Part shown: positions 16,489 to 25,628 of the stretch, in pieces
Position numbering within the stretch: the stretch's first letter is position 1
Layout of the letters: each line of letters starts with the position of its first letter
NCBI GenBank assembly: GCA_003246265.1
Contig: QKAU01000056.1
Location: forward strand, 1-64,000
DNA from: Kiritimatiellales bacterium
GTDB lineage: Bacteria; Verrucomicrobiota; Kiritimatiellia; Kiritimatiellales; Pontiellaceae
DNA: 64,000 bases
Reading direction: 5' to 3'
Position numbers and translations under genes: made by a program
The notes under the pieces: model-generated
Databases searched by the model: none
What the model was told of the DNA's origin: nothing
What the model saw: only the letters and a program-made list of their open reading frames with translations

Positions 16489-16926
16489 CTACTCCTCGGC
16501 CTTGCTGAAGGTCAGGTTCGTCACGCCCGCGGCGGCGCAGGCGTCCATCACGTCCACGATGCGGCGATGGATCGATTCCTTGTTGGGCACCAGGTTGACG
16601 AAGAAGGGCGAACGCTGGGCCATGGCGATGGCCTGCAGTCCCTGCACCTGGGACACCAGCTCGTCCAGGTTGCGGTCTTCGCTGGCGAAGCGCAACCCTT
16701 CCATCTGCACGGTATCGTCGGCATTGATTTCGATGAGCACTTCAACCGGGATGTCCTGCATTTCCTCGGCCGGCACATTGGCGGGAAGCATGAACGAGAT
16801 GTCGCCCTCCTTCTTGATCAGCGAGGCGGTCACCATGAAGTAGATGAGCAGCAGGAAGACGACGTCGATCAACGGCGCGATCTGCAGCTCCATCTTGTCT
16901 TCTTCGTAATGCTTGTGCAGGTTCAT
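16489..16926 (-). CDS. ExbD/TolR-family protein (second copy)
   Basis: A 145-residue single-span inner-membrane protein: a short cytoplasmic N-terminus, one transmembrane helix (about 16-36, with the proton-relay Asp in APLIDVVFLLLIYF) and a periplasmic domain. ExbD/TolR proteins pair with ExbB/TolQ to couple the proton gradient to outer-membrane work. It is the last gene of the operon, 3 bases after the first ExbD and just before a terminator. The periplasmic part differs from the first copy, so they may form a hetero-oligomer. No TonB, TolA or Pal gene is present. The partner and cargo are unknown. Confidence 0.87.
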   Translation of the reverse strand: MNLHKHYEEDKMELQIAPLIDVVFLLLIYFMVTASLIKKEGDISFMLPANVPAEEMQDIPVEVLIEINADDTVQMEGLRFASEDRNLDELVSQVQGLQAIAMAQRSPFFVNLVPNKESIHRRIVDVMDACAAAGVTNLTFSKAEE

Positions 16927-16929
16927 GGA

Positions 16930-17340
16930 CTACTCCTCGAAGGCAGAATAGATAAGGTCCTGCGCCCCGACCTCGGCACAGACGCGGGTAACCTTCTCGG
17001 TGACCTTGTACTTGGCCGAGGAATCGGCGCGGATCAGGATGCGCAACTTGGGATCGGCCTCGATTTCTGCGGCGATGGCGTCCTTGAGTTCCTCGAGCGT
17101 AACCGGTGTCTTGTTCGATCGGAGGAAGAACTTTTCGTCCTTGCTCACGGTGATCATCAGGCGCCCGGTAGTATCCTCCGGCACCTTGGCATAGGCCGCG
17201 GTCGGAATATCCACCTTCGGTTTTTCGTCGACAATCTGCGACGCCACGATGAAGAAGATCAAGAGGAGGAAGACCATGTCGATCATGGGCGACATGTTCA
17301 TCTCAAGATCATCACCGGTATCTTTCGGTTCGAGTTTCAT
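16930..17340 (-). CDS. ExbD/TolR-family protein (first copy)
   Basis: A 136-residue protein with one transmembrane helix (about 17-36; MSPMIDMVFLLLIFFIVAS, with the conserved Asp required for proton-driven force generation) and a periplasmic domain ending in VGAQDLIYSAFEE. It lies between ExbB and a second ExbD. Operons with one ExbB and two different ExbDs are known in gliding, TonB-dependent and uncharacterised systems of several phyla. The energised function here cannot be told from the sequence, but the operon also carries a very long TPR protein. Confidence 0.88.
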   Translation of the reverse strand: MKLEPKDTGDDLEMNMSPMIDMVFLLLIFFIVASQIVDEKPKVDIPTAAYAKVPEDTTGRLMITVSKDEKFFLRSNKTPVTLEELKDAIAAEIEADPKLRILIRADSSAKYKVTEKVTRVCAEVGAQDLIYSAFEE

Positions 17341-17366
17341 CCCACTGCTTCCCGTTCGGGGTTATC

Positions 17367-18137
17367 CTACTCGCCATCCAGCTGTTTCAGCGCTTCCAGG
17401 TCCATGAAGCTGACAGGCTTCTTGCCGGTCTGCAGGCAGTCGAACAGGAAGCCGATGTTGCGGCCGAGGGTGGCCAGGGTTTTCTGGAAGCTCTTCTTGA
17501 AGAAGAAGAAGAAGAACATCGCGGGAATCGCGATGATCAGGCCGGTCGCCGTCGTGATCAGCGCTTCACCGATGTTGGCGGCCAGCAGTTCCGGCTTGCC
17601 CATCCCCTGCGCGCCCATGGTGTGGAACGCCTTGATCATGCCCGATACCGTACCGAGCAGTCCAAGCATCGGGGAGCTGACACCGATGATGGAGAGATAG
17701 TCGATCGGCTTCATCAGCTTCGTCATCTGTTCGACGGACGCCTCTTCGACCGATTCCTTTACCTTGGCGAAGTCGATGTTGTCCTCGCCGTCGAGGCACC
17801 GCTCCAGCCCTGCGCCGAAGGTATTGGCGAACATGGAGGGATGTTCGCGGCAGTAGATCAGGGCCGTCTTGCACTTCTTGTTGAGCATCATGTCCAGCAG
17901 TTCCGGCATCTGCTCGGTATGCAGCAGGGTCTTCGGACGCAGGGAGATGAAATTCTGTATGATGAGCGCCACCATGAAGAATGAGAAGCCGCCCAGCGGC
18001 CACATGGACCATCCGCCCGTCTTGATCAGCTGCCACAGGTTGGTCTGTTGCGCCGCGGCTGCGGCTTCGATGTCGCCCTGGGCGAACACGCTGCCCGCCA
18101 CCAACAGCAGCGCCATTGACAAGATTCCTTTTTTCAT
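17367..18137 (-). CDS. ExbB/TolQ/MotA-family proton channel protein
   Basis: A 256-residue membrane protein with an N-terminal signal-like segment (1-19, SVFAQ), a first membrane helix at about 42-65 and two more at about 155-180 and 195-220, including the typical SPMLGLLGTVSGMIKAF and IGEALITTATGLIIAIPAMF segments. It should form the pentameric proton channel with the two downstream ExbD proteins. The signal-peptide-bearing form resembles ExbB proteins of TonB systems with a periplasmic N-terminus rather than TolQ. It follows a small exported protein by 18 bases and is followed by ExbD after 26 bases. Confidence 0.9.
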   Translation of the reverse strand: MKKGILSMALLLVAGSVFAQGDIEAAAAAQQTNLWQLIKTGGWSMWPLGGFSFFMVALIIQNFISLRPKTLLHTEQMPELLDMMLNKKCKTALIYCREHPSMFANTFGAGLERCLDGEDNIDFAKVKESVEEASVEQMTKLMKPIDYLSIIGVSSPMLGLLGTVSGMIKAFHTMGAQGMGKPELLAANIGEALITTATGLIIAIPAMFFFFFFKKSFQKTLATLGRNIGFLFDCLQTGKKPVSFMDLEALKQLDGE

Positions 18138-18155
18138 GTGATTGCCTCCGTTTCC

Positions 18156-19022
18156 TTATTCAGATTGCTGTTCGTCTTGCTGTTCGCCCTGCGGTTCATC
18201 CGTTAATCCCAGGCTGGCCTGCAGCTTTGCCGCATCCGCCGCGATGTTCGACCCCGCATAGATGTTCTTCACCTGGCGGGCCGTCAGCGCCGCGGAATTG
18301 GTCTGGCCCATGTCCAGATAGAGCTGGGCGCTGAGCAACTCGGCCTGCGGCATCCACTCGAGATCGTTGCCGTGGTCGGCGATGATCTCCGCAACGTGCT
18401 GGATGGCGGCCTTGGGCTGTTGGTTCGCCCGTTCGACAATGGCCTGGAGGAAAAGCGAGCCCGCGGGGGAGTCCAGTTCGCTCCGCAACTCCTCGACCCG
18501 CTGGAAATCCCCCTTGGCGGCGGCGGCCAGCGCCAGCGTCGATTTGCCCTTGCGGACAATGACGGGGTTGTCGCTGGCCAGCAGGAGCGCGGCGCATTCT
18601 TCCGCCTTGCCGGCGTCGCCCGAACGGAGATACGAATCCATCAGCATTACATAGGCTTCCTGCAGATTGTTGCTCACGGACATGTATGGCGCGAATTCCT
18701 GCATCGGCTCGGCCAGCGCCTGCAAGACCGCCGGGTAGTCGCCTTCGGCATAGGACTGCCCAGCCCCTCCCACCTCGAACTTTGGATAAAACTCGAAGCG
18801 GCGAACCTTGCTCGTCTCCACGGTCATATTGTTCGGGGAACCGAACGGTTGGAAGGTGAGGTTGCCATCCGCCAGGCCCTGCAGGAAAACGCGCGCCATC
18901 TTGCCATTGATGGCTTCGAGGCGGGCGGGCGTCCCGGTTTGCTGTGGCGTGGCCGCCTGCTGCTGGGCCACGGCGACGGCGATCATGCTGCCTGCGGCTA
19001 AACTGGTTAAAAGCGCCCTCAT
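18156..19022 (-). CDS. Exported helical-repeat protein of unknown function
   Basis: A 288-residue protein with a signal peptide (1-20, AVAVAQQ). The middle is rich in alpha-helical segments resembling degenerate tetratricopeptide repeats (AEECAALLLASDNP, LLSAQLYLDMGQTNSAAL). The C-terminus is a hydrophilic glutamine-rich tail (EPQGEQQDEQQSE). I do not recognise a family. It overlaps the upstream TPR gene by 4 bases (ATGA) and precedes exbB by 18 bases, so it is translationally coupled to the TPR protein and probably a periplasmic part of the same machine. Confidence 0.75.
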   Translation of the reverse strand: MRALLTSLAAGSMIAVAVAQQQAATPQQTGTPARLEAINGKMARVFLQGLADGNLTFQPFGSPNNMTVETSKVRRFEFYPKFEVGGAGQSYAEGDYPAVLQALAEPMQEFAPYMSVSNNLQEAYVMLMDSYLRSGDAGKAEECAALLLASDNPVIVRKGKSTLALAAAAKGDFQRVEELRSELDSPAGSLFLQAIVERANQQPKAAIQHVAEIIADHGNDLEWMPQAELLSAQLYLDMGQTNSAALTARQVKNIYAGSNIAADAAKLQASLGLTDEPQGEQQDEQQSE

Positions 19023-22000
19023 TCTGCGCCCTCCATGGCTGTATCCCCCTCGTCGCCTGCCATCGCCGCATCGTCGGCACTGGCCGGTTCGTCCGTCCCG
19101 GCACCGCCATCGGCGACTTCGCCCTCCGAGGCAGGCGCCGCCGTTTGCGGCTGTTGCTTGACCGCATCGGATCCGGTCGTGCCTACCGGCATATCGGTTT
19201 CAACGGAAATGGTCAGGTTCGTTGTGTTGCCGGCCTCGAGGAAGGCCGCGATCTCTGCCGTTTCGGCGGATCCAAGATACTTGCGGGCCACTTCGGCCTG
19301 CGGCAGGTAGTTGACGTAGGCGTCGTAGAGCATGGCGCGGTAGGTGTTGCGCACGTCGTTGGCAAATTCGGGGCCGAGCTTTTCCAGAACGCGGGCACTC
19401 GCCAGATAGGCCTCGGCTGCCCACAAGCCATTGGCATGGCCCTTGTACTGGAAGTAGGTCCGCTGGTAGAAGGCGAAGGACTGGCGCCACTTGCGCGATT
19501 TTTCCTTGCTGTCCACCGCTTCGTCGCCCGCCCGTTCCTCGACCTGGCCCAGCTGGTAGGTGGCCTGGGCTACCGCCTCGCCGCGCCATGCCCGGATCCC
19601 GAGCACGAAGCGGTTGGCTTCGCGGGATTCGTCGATCTTGCCCTGGTCGAGCAGGATCTGGGCCTTCATGAGCTGCGCCCACGCCACGTCATACTCCGTG
19701 CCGTAGAGCCCCTGCGCATCCTCGACGGTCTTGAGCGCACCTTCGTAATCCTGTTCGGCATACTGCCCGTAGGCCCGCAACTTGTAGGCGGCGCGCATGA
19801 AATCCGAATCCTCGAAGCGGTTGCGGAAGAGGCGCAGTATCTCCTCGGCGCGCGAATAGTCCTTCATTTCGAACGAGGCGTCGCAAATCACCGCCAGCAC
19901 GGGCGGCGGCGCGCTCTCCAGGTCGGGCAGCTCGTGGATCAGCTTGTTGCCCAGTTCGATTTCGCTGCCCGTGAGTTTCGCCAGGGCTACACGCAGGCGC
20001 AGCGACAGCACATCGCTGCCCGAAGCGGCCAGGGCCTCGTCCAGTGACTTGATCAGGTTCCCGCGTTGTTCGGCATCGAGGTAGACCCGCGATATCTTGA
20101 GGAGCTCGTTGATCATCAGGTCCACGCCGTCCTGACGGAGGTCGCCGCCGAAATCGACGATGGCCCGCAAGTAGGTTTGGACCGCCTCGTCGTAGCGCTT
20201 CTGCTGGATCATGGTCTTGCCGATCCAGAACAGGCCCTTGGCCACGTCGGCTTCGGACTTCCACTGGTCCAGGTAGCGCTGGACGATCGAGATCAGCTTG
20301 TCCAGGTTTTCGGCGTCTTCCTCCCACGCCTCGTAGATGGCCGCCTCCTGGAAGGTGGCGTAGGTGGCCTGCTGGACGCGCTTGGACGCTGCGATCGCCT
20401 TCTCATAGTCGGCAATGGCCAGGTCGAGTTCGCCCTCGGCGCCATAGAGGTCGCCGCGCATGCTGCATGCCTCGGGAAAGACGGAGGATTCGGGATAGTT
20501 TTCGATCACGTACGTGAAGCGCTCCTTGGCCTCTTCGTACTTCTCCTGGCCAAACAGGCAGATCCCGCTCTGGAACTGGCATTCGTCGATGTACTGCCCA
20601 TCCGGGAACTGCCGGATGTACTTTTCGAAATTGGGGTAGGCCTCCAACCATTTCTGCAGGAAGATCTGCGACATGGAGTACCAGTAGAGGGCGTTGGCCT
20701 CCTGGTGTGAACCCGGAAATTCGTCCAGCACGTACTTGAAGCTCACCTCCGACTTCTCGTAGTTCTGCATGATCAGGTCGGCCACGCCCTGCATGAAGTA
20801 GAGTTCCGTGTCGTACTGCACGATCGTGGCGTCGTTGGTCCGCACGAAGGTGTCCAGATAGGGCTTGAGCGGCTTGATGGCCGCCATGCTGTCGTTCTTC
20901 TGGTAGTATCCGGTCAGCAGGTAGGCGAGCTGGCGTGGCGTGATCCCCTCCTTGTGGCCGACCATGTAGTCAAAGCCGCGCCGCTCCGCCTCGGCGGGTT
21001 CGTCCAGCCGGTTGAGCAGGATGTCGACCATTTCGTAGATGGAGCGCTCGCCAATGTCCTGTTCGGGAACGACGGCGTAGACCCGTTCAAAGAACTTGAG
21101 TCCTTCCCAGAAGCGTTCGACGGCCTTGTAGAGTTCGGCCATCCGGAAATCGACATGGGTTTCGTAGGGTTCGAGCTTCTTGAGGGCGGCGACCAGCACC
21201 TCCAGCTCGCGCAGCTCTTTCGACTTTTCCTCCTCGACTGCAGGAACGCCGTTCGTGGCGGAGGCATCGTCGGCCACTCCGAAGAGGAGCTTTTCATCCT
21301 CCGTCATCTCCTCGCCCATTTCGGGCGGGAGCCCTTCTGCCACGCGCATTTCGCGGATCCTGGCCTCCTGGTATTCGACAAGCACATCGCGGGGAAGGAT
21401 CATGCGGTAGAGCGGCAGGGCGCTGTCGTACTGCTCCGCTTCGTACAGCGCGGCGGCGGCGTTCAGCAGCGCCAGATTGACGCGGATGTCATAGCGGGCC
21501 GACGTCCGGTAGAGTTGCGGCACCCATTCCATGATCCGGCCGAAATCGGGTATTTCGATCAGGGCATTGATGATCTGCATGATCGCATAGCCCTTGCGCT
21601 GCTCGTTGGCGGTATTGGCGATCACGTATTCGTAGGGTTCGATGCAATCACGCCAGTGGTCGCCGAGCTTGAAATAGGCTTCGGCGAGCGTGAGGTGGAG
21701 CATGGTCAGATCCTCCGGCGTATAGGGCGCCTCGGGCTTGATATCGATCTTGCCGTAGTCCTCGACCTCCTCGCCATCCTCGTCCTTGGCGGTCCGGGCC
21801 TGCTTTTCGATCTCTTCGGCGTGCTCGTTGTAGTAGAGGGCATTGGTGACCGCCCCGACGCACTCCTCGTACATGGAGGACTCGTAATAGCAGGTGGCCA
21901 GCATCTTGCGGGCCTGGCGGGGGAAGGCCGCGTAGGGTTTCTCCACATACTGGCGAAGGATTTCAGCGGCCTCGTCGAGCCGCTCGGACTTGATCAGGAT

Positions 22001-22264
22001 GGTCGCAAGCTTGAAGCGGACGTCCTGGGCTATGAAGACCACGCGGGGGAGCTTCGATTCCTCCACCTCGCCCAGGTACATGTACATGGTGCTGGCGGCG
22101 TCTTCGTACTTCCCGGCCTCCATGAGCTTCAGGGCATCCTTGAGCATTTCCGCGCTGGTCTTTTCCTGCGCACGCCCCGCGAGCGCCGACCCGAGCACGA
22201 GAACCATGGCCAAGAAAAACGGCCGCAACGCCGCCCGACACCTGGTTTTTCTATCCCCCATCAT
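19019..22264 (-). CDS. Giant exported tetratricopeptide-repeat protein (1081 residues)
   Basis: A signal peptide (about 1-33, LAGRAQE) is followed by almost uninterrupted helix pairs with TPR character, for example LKLMEAGKYEDAASTMYMYL, PPYTPEDLTMLHLTLAEAYFKLGDHW, YEEAKERFTYVIENYPES and YSRAEEILRLFRNRFEDSD. The tail (about 1030-1081) is acidic, alanine-rich and probably disordered. It is the first gene of an operon with ExbB and two ExbDs. TPR superhelices scaffold multiprotein assemblies, so it may be the periplasmic platform energised by the ExbBD motor. No enzymatic motif is seen. Two adjacent ATGs (22264, 22261) can start it. Confidence 0.85.
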   Translation of the reverse strand: MMGDRKTRCRAALRPFFLAMVLVLGSALAGRAQEKTSAEMLKDALKLMEAGKYEDAASTMYMYLGEVEESKLPRVVFIAQDVRFKLATILIKSERLDEAAEILRQYVEKPYAAFPRQARKMLATCYYESSMYEECVGAVTNALYYNEHAEEIEKQARTAKDEDGEEVEDYGKIDIKPEAPYTPEDLTMLHLTLAEAYFKLGDHWRDCIEPYEYVIANTANEQRKGYAIMQIINALIEIPDFGRIMEWVPQLYRTSARYDIRVNLALLNAAAALYEAEQYDSALPLYRMILPRDVLVEYQEARIREMRVAEGLPPEMGEEMTEDEKLLFGVADDASATNGVPAVEEEKSKELRELEVLVAALKKLEPYETHVDFRMAELYKAVERFWEGLKFFERVYAVVPEQDIGERSIYEMVDILLNRLDEPAEAERRGFDYMVGHKEGITPRQLAYLLTGYYQKNDSMAAIKPLKPYLDTFVRTNDATIVQYDTELYFMQGVADLIMQNYEKSEVSFKYVLDEFPGSHQEANALYWYSMSQIFLQKWLEAYPNFEKYIRQFPDGQYIDECQFQSGICLFGQEKYEEAKERFTYVIENYPESSVFPEACSMRGDLYGAEGELDLAIADYEKAIAASKRVQQATYATFQEAAIYEAWEEDAENLDKLISIVQRYLDQWKSEADVAKGLFWIGKTMIQQKRYDEAVQTYLRAIVDFGGDLRQDGVDLMINELLKISRVYLDAEQRGNLIKSLDEALAASGSDVLSLRLRVALAKLTGSEIELGNKLIHELPDLESAPPPVLAVICDASFEMKDYSRAEEILRLFRNRFEDSDFMRAAYKLRAYGQYAEQDYEGALKTVEDAQGLYGTEYDVAWAQLMKAQILLDQGKIDESREANRFVLGIRAWRGEAVAQATYQLGQVEERAGDEAVDSKEKSRKWRQSFAFYQRTYFQYKGHANGLWAAEAYLASARVLEKLGPEFANDVRNTYRAMLYDAYVNYLPQAEVARKYLGSAETAEIAAFLEAGNTTNLTISVETDMPVGTTGSDAVKQQPQTAAPASEGEVADGGAGTDEPASADDAAMAGDEGDTAMEGAE

Positions 22265-22463
22265 GAACGAATCCCGTGTTATGCCCTATGCAGAACCTGC
22301 ACAGGCCATGCGGCAGGCATGGATAGAAAAGGGGGGCAACGTACCGGCACCCCCTGCATGCCCGCGCATATGATCTGCGCATAGTAGGAACAATGTATGG
22401 GGAACCGGGGCGGATTGGAAGTTCCATTTTGCGCAAAGTTGCGGAATACGCCCCCGAACGCGT

Positions 22464-22913
22464 TCAGCCGTCCCGGCAGGCGGAGCGCCACGCACCGAAG
22501 AACTCCACGGCGGCACCCAGGTTGTTCCGGGCCGCCGGGCTGAGGTGTTCGCCGAACCCGTTGAATTCATAGCCCCTTATGGCCATGGCGTAGGCCCGGG
22601 GAACCGAGCCGAAAAGCGCTTCCGCCAGACCCAGCAGCGATCCCGCCGTAATGCTGTGGCTCGAAAATCCCACCATGGGCGCATGCCGGTCCAGCGGACG
22701 GAAATCGAACGGTTCCGCCGAATCGACCGATGCATCGGCGAATACGACGTGGCCGTAGCGGGAGACCAGTTCCGCGTCCTCGATGTTCAACTGGTAGTTG
22801 GATTCGACCTCGACGCCCGGCAGGCCCATCAGGCGGATCCGCTCGGCAAACGCCGGACCCAGGCCGTCGTCCAGCCGCCCAGGGTTTCCATAGCCTAGCA
22901 CCAGGGTTTTCAT
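22464..22913 (-). CDS. hoxW: [NiFe]-hydrogenase maturation endopeptidase (HoxW/HycI type)
   Basis: A 149-residue protease that trims the C-terminus of the large subunit after nickel insertion. The N-terminal LVLGYGNPGRLDDGLGPAF carries the conserved Asp/Glu-type nickel-sensing position, and VVFADASVD carries the second conserved Asp. The Hox-type GxGNPGRxDDG signature is clear. It is the last gene of the hox operon, 15 bases after hoxH, whose C-terminal extension is its substrate. About 200 bases of non-coding sequence separate it from the TPR operon, which is transcribed in the same direction. Confidence 0.9.
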   Translation of the reverse strand: MKTLVLGYGNPGRLDDGLGPAFAERIRLMGLPGVEVESNYQLNIEDAELVSRYGHVVFADASVDSAEPFDFRPLDRHAPMVGFSSHSITAGSLLGLAEALFGSVPRAYAMAIRGYEFNGFGEHLSPAARNNLGAAVEFFGAWRSACRDG

Positions 22914-22928
22914 CGTTCCATGCCGGCA

Positions 22929-24359
22929 TCAATCGCGCACGCGACGGTCCAGCGTCCTCCCCGCCGCGTCGTGCAGTTCGACCACCAGCGGCATGCGGCC
23001 CATGGCATGGGTGGCGCAGGATAGGCAGGGGTCGTAGGCGCGGATCGCCACCTCTACCCGGTTGAGCAGCCCTTCGGTGATTTCCGCGCCGGAGAGGTAT
23101 TTCCGCGCCACCCCCTCCACCGCCCGGTTCATCGGGGTGTTGTTGTTGGTGGTCGAGACGATCAGGTTGGCCATCGTCACCTGGTCGTTTTCGTCGACCT
23201 TGTAGTGGTGGAAGAGGGTGCCGCGCGGCGCTTCGATGAGCCCGACGGACTCTCCGCGGCGCTCGCCCTTCAAGACGAGGTCCCCGCCCTGCAGGTCGGG
23301 ATCGTGCAGCAGCTCGCGGATCTTCTCGCCGGCGTGCAGCAGCTCGACCATGCGCGCCCAATGGTAGGCCATGGTGATGTTGTTCGGTTGGCCGTCGGTG
23401 ACGGAAAGAAAGTCCTTGCGGGCGACTTCGGCTTCGGGCGTGTCGATAAAGTCGCAGGCGTTGATGCGGGCGAGCGGGCCGACCCGGTACCAGCCCGTCT
23501 CCGGACCGAGCGAGGAGATGAAGGGGAACTTCATGTAGGACCACGGCTTCACCTCTTCGGCGATGTACTTGAAATAGCCCTGGTAGTCGACCTGGTCGAA
23601 GATGCGGTTTCCGTCCTTGTCGATGGCCCGCAGGTTGCCGTGGTAGAGATCCATCGCTCCGTCCGCGCGCACGAGGCTGACATGGTTGGAGTCGAACGAG
23701 CCGAAATCGGCCAGCTCGTCCAGGTGTTCCAGCGTGTAGTCCCTGGCGATCGTCAGCGAGGTCCGGCACCATGCGAGCATCTGGTCGATCTCCTTGAGGA
23801 AGCCGTCGCGCTCGGCAATGGAAAGGTTCTTGTTGATGCCGCCGGGGATGGCGCCCGTGCCGTGGATCTTCTTGCCGGCGGTGGCCTTGATGATCTCCTG
23901 CCCGTACTTGCGCATCATTACGCCCTGCACGGCGAGTTCAGGATACTTCCGGGCCACCCCGATCACGTTGCGCTCCAGCGGATCGGCGTCGAAGCCGAAG
24001 AGCAGGTCGGGCGAAACGAGGTGGAAGAAATGGAGGGCATGGCTCTGGAACATCTGCCCGTAGTGCATCAGGCGCCGCATCTTCTCCGCCGTGGGCGTGA
24101 GCCGGTCGACGCCGACAATCCCGTCCATCGCCTTGGCCGCCGCAAGGTGGTGGCTGACCGGGCAGATGCCGCAGAGCCGCTGGACGAGTACCGGGATCTC
24201 CCAATAGGGCCGCCCCTGGATGAACCGCTCGAAGCCGCGGAACTCGACGATGTGCAGCCGCGCCTGGCTCACCTGCCCCGCCTCATCCAGCAGGATGGTC
24301 ACCTTCCCGTGGCCCTCGACGCGCGTCACCGGTTCAATCACGATCTTCCTTGTGCCCAT
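22929..24359 (-). CDS. hoxH: NAD-reducing [NiFe] hydrogenase large subunit
   Basis: A 476-residue subunit with both cysteine pairs that hold the Ni-Fe(CN)2CO site: RLCGICPV (about 62-69) and DPCLSCATH near the C-terminus. Twenty-five residues follow the last His and would be removed by HoxW. The N-terminus IEPVTRVEGHGKVTI and other segments fit the group 3 (cofactor-reducing, cytoplasmic) family. The ATG at 24359 is chosen because GGAGAAGG lies just upstream; an in-frame ATG at 24377 overlaps hoxY. Together with HoxY, HoxU and HoxF it should oxidise H2 to make NADH, or release H2 during fermentation. Confidence 0.94.
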   Translation of the reverse strand: MGTRKIVIEPVTRVEGHGKVTILLDEAGQVSQARLHIVEFRGFERFIQGRPYWEIPVLVQRLCGICPVSHHLAAAKAMDGIVGVDRLTPTAEKMRRLMHYGQMFQSHALHFFHLVSPDLLFGFDADPLERNVIGVARKYPELAVQGVMMRKYGQEIIKATAGKKIHGTGAIPGGINKNLSIAERDGFLKEIDQMLAWCRTSLTIARDYTLEHLDELADFGSFDSNHVSLVRADGAMDLYHGNLRAIDKDGNRIFDQVDYQGYFKYIAEEVKPWSYMKFPFISSLGPETGWYRVGPLARINACDFIDTPEAEVARKDFLSVTDGQPNNITMAYHWARMVELLHAGEKIRELLHDPDLQGGDLVLKGERRGESVGLIEAPRGTLFHHYKVDENDQVTMANLIVSTTNNNTPMNRAVEGVARKYLSGAEITEGLLNRVEVAIRAYDPCLSCATHAMGRMPLVVELHDAAGRTLDRRVRD

Positions 24360-24369
24360 GGCCTTCTCC

Positions 24370-24915
24370 TCAATCATACTTCAACAGTTCGTACGGCAGT
24401 TCGATGGGCTGGCCGGAGAGCAGCGCGGTGAGCGCGGCCCACAGCGTATCGGCCGAGGGCGGGCAGCCCGGGAGGCAGTAGTCGATCTTCACCACCTCGT
24501 GCGCGGGGTAGACCTTGTCGAGCAGGAGCGGAATTTCCGGATCGTCCGGCACAATGCCCTGCGGATTGTAGACGGTGGGTCCGCTGCGATAGGCCTCGTC
24601 GATGCACTCCTCCAGCGGGATGTTGTTGCGCATGGCGGGGATGCCCCCCATCGTGGCGCAGTCGCCGAACGAGATCAGGACGTCGCAGTTCGCGCGGAAC
24701 TCTTCGAGCACATGCACGTTCTCCTCGTTGCAGCAGCCGCCTTCGACCAGCCCGATGGCGCAGCGCTGCGAGATGTGCTTGATGTCGTCGACCGGCGAAC
24801 GGTCGAACTCGACCAGGTCGATGAGCTGCAGGATGCGGTCGTCGATGTCGAGCAGCGACATGTGGCAACCGAAGCATCCGGCCAGCGACGTGGTGGCAAC
24901 CCTTGGCTTGCTCAT
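24370..24915 (-). CDS. hoxY: NAD-reducing [NiFe] hydrogenase small subunit
   Basis: A 181-residue small subunit carrying the proximal [4Fe-4S] cluster: C14-FG-C17, GGCCNEEN and DYCLPGCPPSAD supply the cysteines. It is short, as expected for group 3d enzymes that lack the medial and distal clusters of membrane uptake hydrogenases, and it has no Tat signal, so the enzyme is cytoplasmic. It overlaps hoxU by 4 bases (ATGA), indicating translational coupling, and is 10 bases before the hoxH start. Confidence 0.93.
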   Translation of the reverse strand: MSKPRVATTSLAGCFGCHMSLLDIDDRILQLIDLVEFDRSPVDDIKHISQRCAIGLVEGGCCNEENVHVLEEFRANCDVLISFGDCATMGGIPAMRNNIPLEECIDEAYRSGPTVYNPQGIVPDDPEIPLLLDKVYPAHEVVKIDYCLPGCPPSADTLWAALTALLSGQPIELPYELLKYD

Positions 24916-25619
24916 GCCCGCACCTCCTCGATGTCGGATCCGATCGGCCGGGTGTCGTAGAGCCGCTGCCCGATCGGCTTTTCGAATCCCACGCGCTTCC
25001 TGACGATGCAGCCTACCGGGCAGATGTCGGCCGCCTTGTCGGTGGCCGCCATGTCGGTATCGCCCAGCGCCCGCTCCCCATTGACGCCGATCTTGCGCGC
25101 AAAGCCGCGGCCGATCGACTGGAAGACGTTCTTGCCGTCCAGTTCCTGCGAAGCCCGCACGCAGCGCGCGCACATGATGCAACGGTTGTGGTCGAGCAGG
25201 ATGTCCGGATGCGAGGCGTCCACCTCCTTCTCGGGGAACTGGAAGGGATACTGCGGAGCGGTGATGCCGAAGCGGTAGGCCATGGCCTGCAGCTCGCAGT
25301 TCCCGCTCTTCTCGCAGAACATGCAGAAGTGGTTGCCCTCGACGAACATCATGTCGACAATGTTGCGTCGGTGCTGCAGCAGCTCCGGCGTGCTGTTCTG
25401 GACCACCATGCCATCCATGACCGGCTTGACGCAGGCGGCCTGGGGCCGCCCGTCGACCACCACCGTGCAGACGCGGCAGCTGCCGATCGGCTTCAGGTCC
25501 GGGTGCGAACAGAGCCGCGGGATGTAGATGCCTGCCGCGTCCGCCGCCTCGAGAATGGTCTGGCCCGGCCGCGCCTCGATGTTACGGCCGTCGATCGTGA
25601 TGGTTACGCTATCGCTCAT
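24912..25619 (-). CDS. hoxU: Hydrogenase diaphorase subunit with iron-sulfur clusters
   Basis: A 235-residue protein like the N-terminal part of NuoG. A ferredoxin-type [2Fe-2S] domain (C37, C48, C51, C63 in the CSHPDLKPIGSCRVC region) is followed by a His-Cys3 [4Fe-4S] motif (GNHFCMFCEKSGNCELQ) and a further [4Fe-4S] motif (CIMCARCVR with CPVGC). It carries electrons between the hydrogenase module (HoxYH) and the FMN site of HoxF. It lies 9 bases after hoxF and overlaps hoxY. Confidence 0.94.
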   Translation of the reverse strand: MSDSVTITIDGRNIEARPGQTILEAADAAGIYIPRLCSHPDLKPIGSCRVCTVVVDGRPQAACVKPVMDGMVVQNSTPELLQHRRNIVDMMFVEGNHFCMFCEKSGNCELQAMAYRFGITAPQYPFQFPEKEVDASHPDILLDHNRCIMCARCVRASQELDGKNVFQSIGRGFARKIGVNGERALGDTDMAATDKAADICPVGCIVRKRVGFEKPIGQRLYDTRPIGSDIEEVRA

Positions 25620-25628
25620 GGACTCCTC

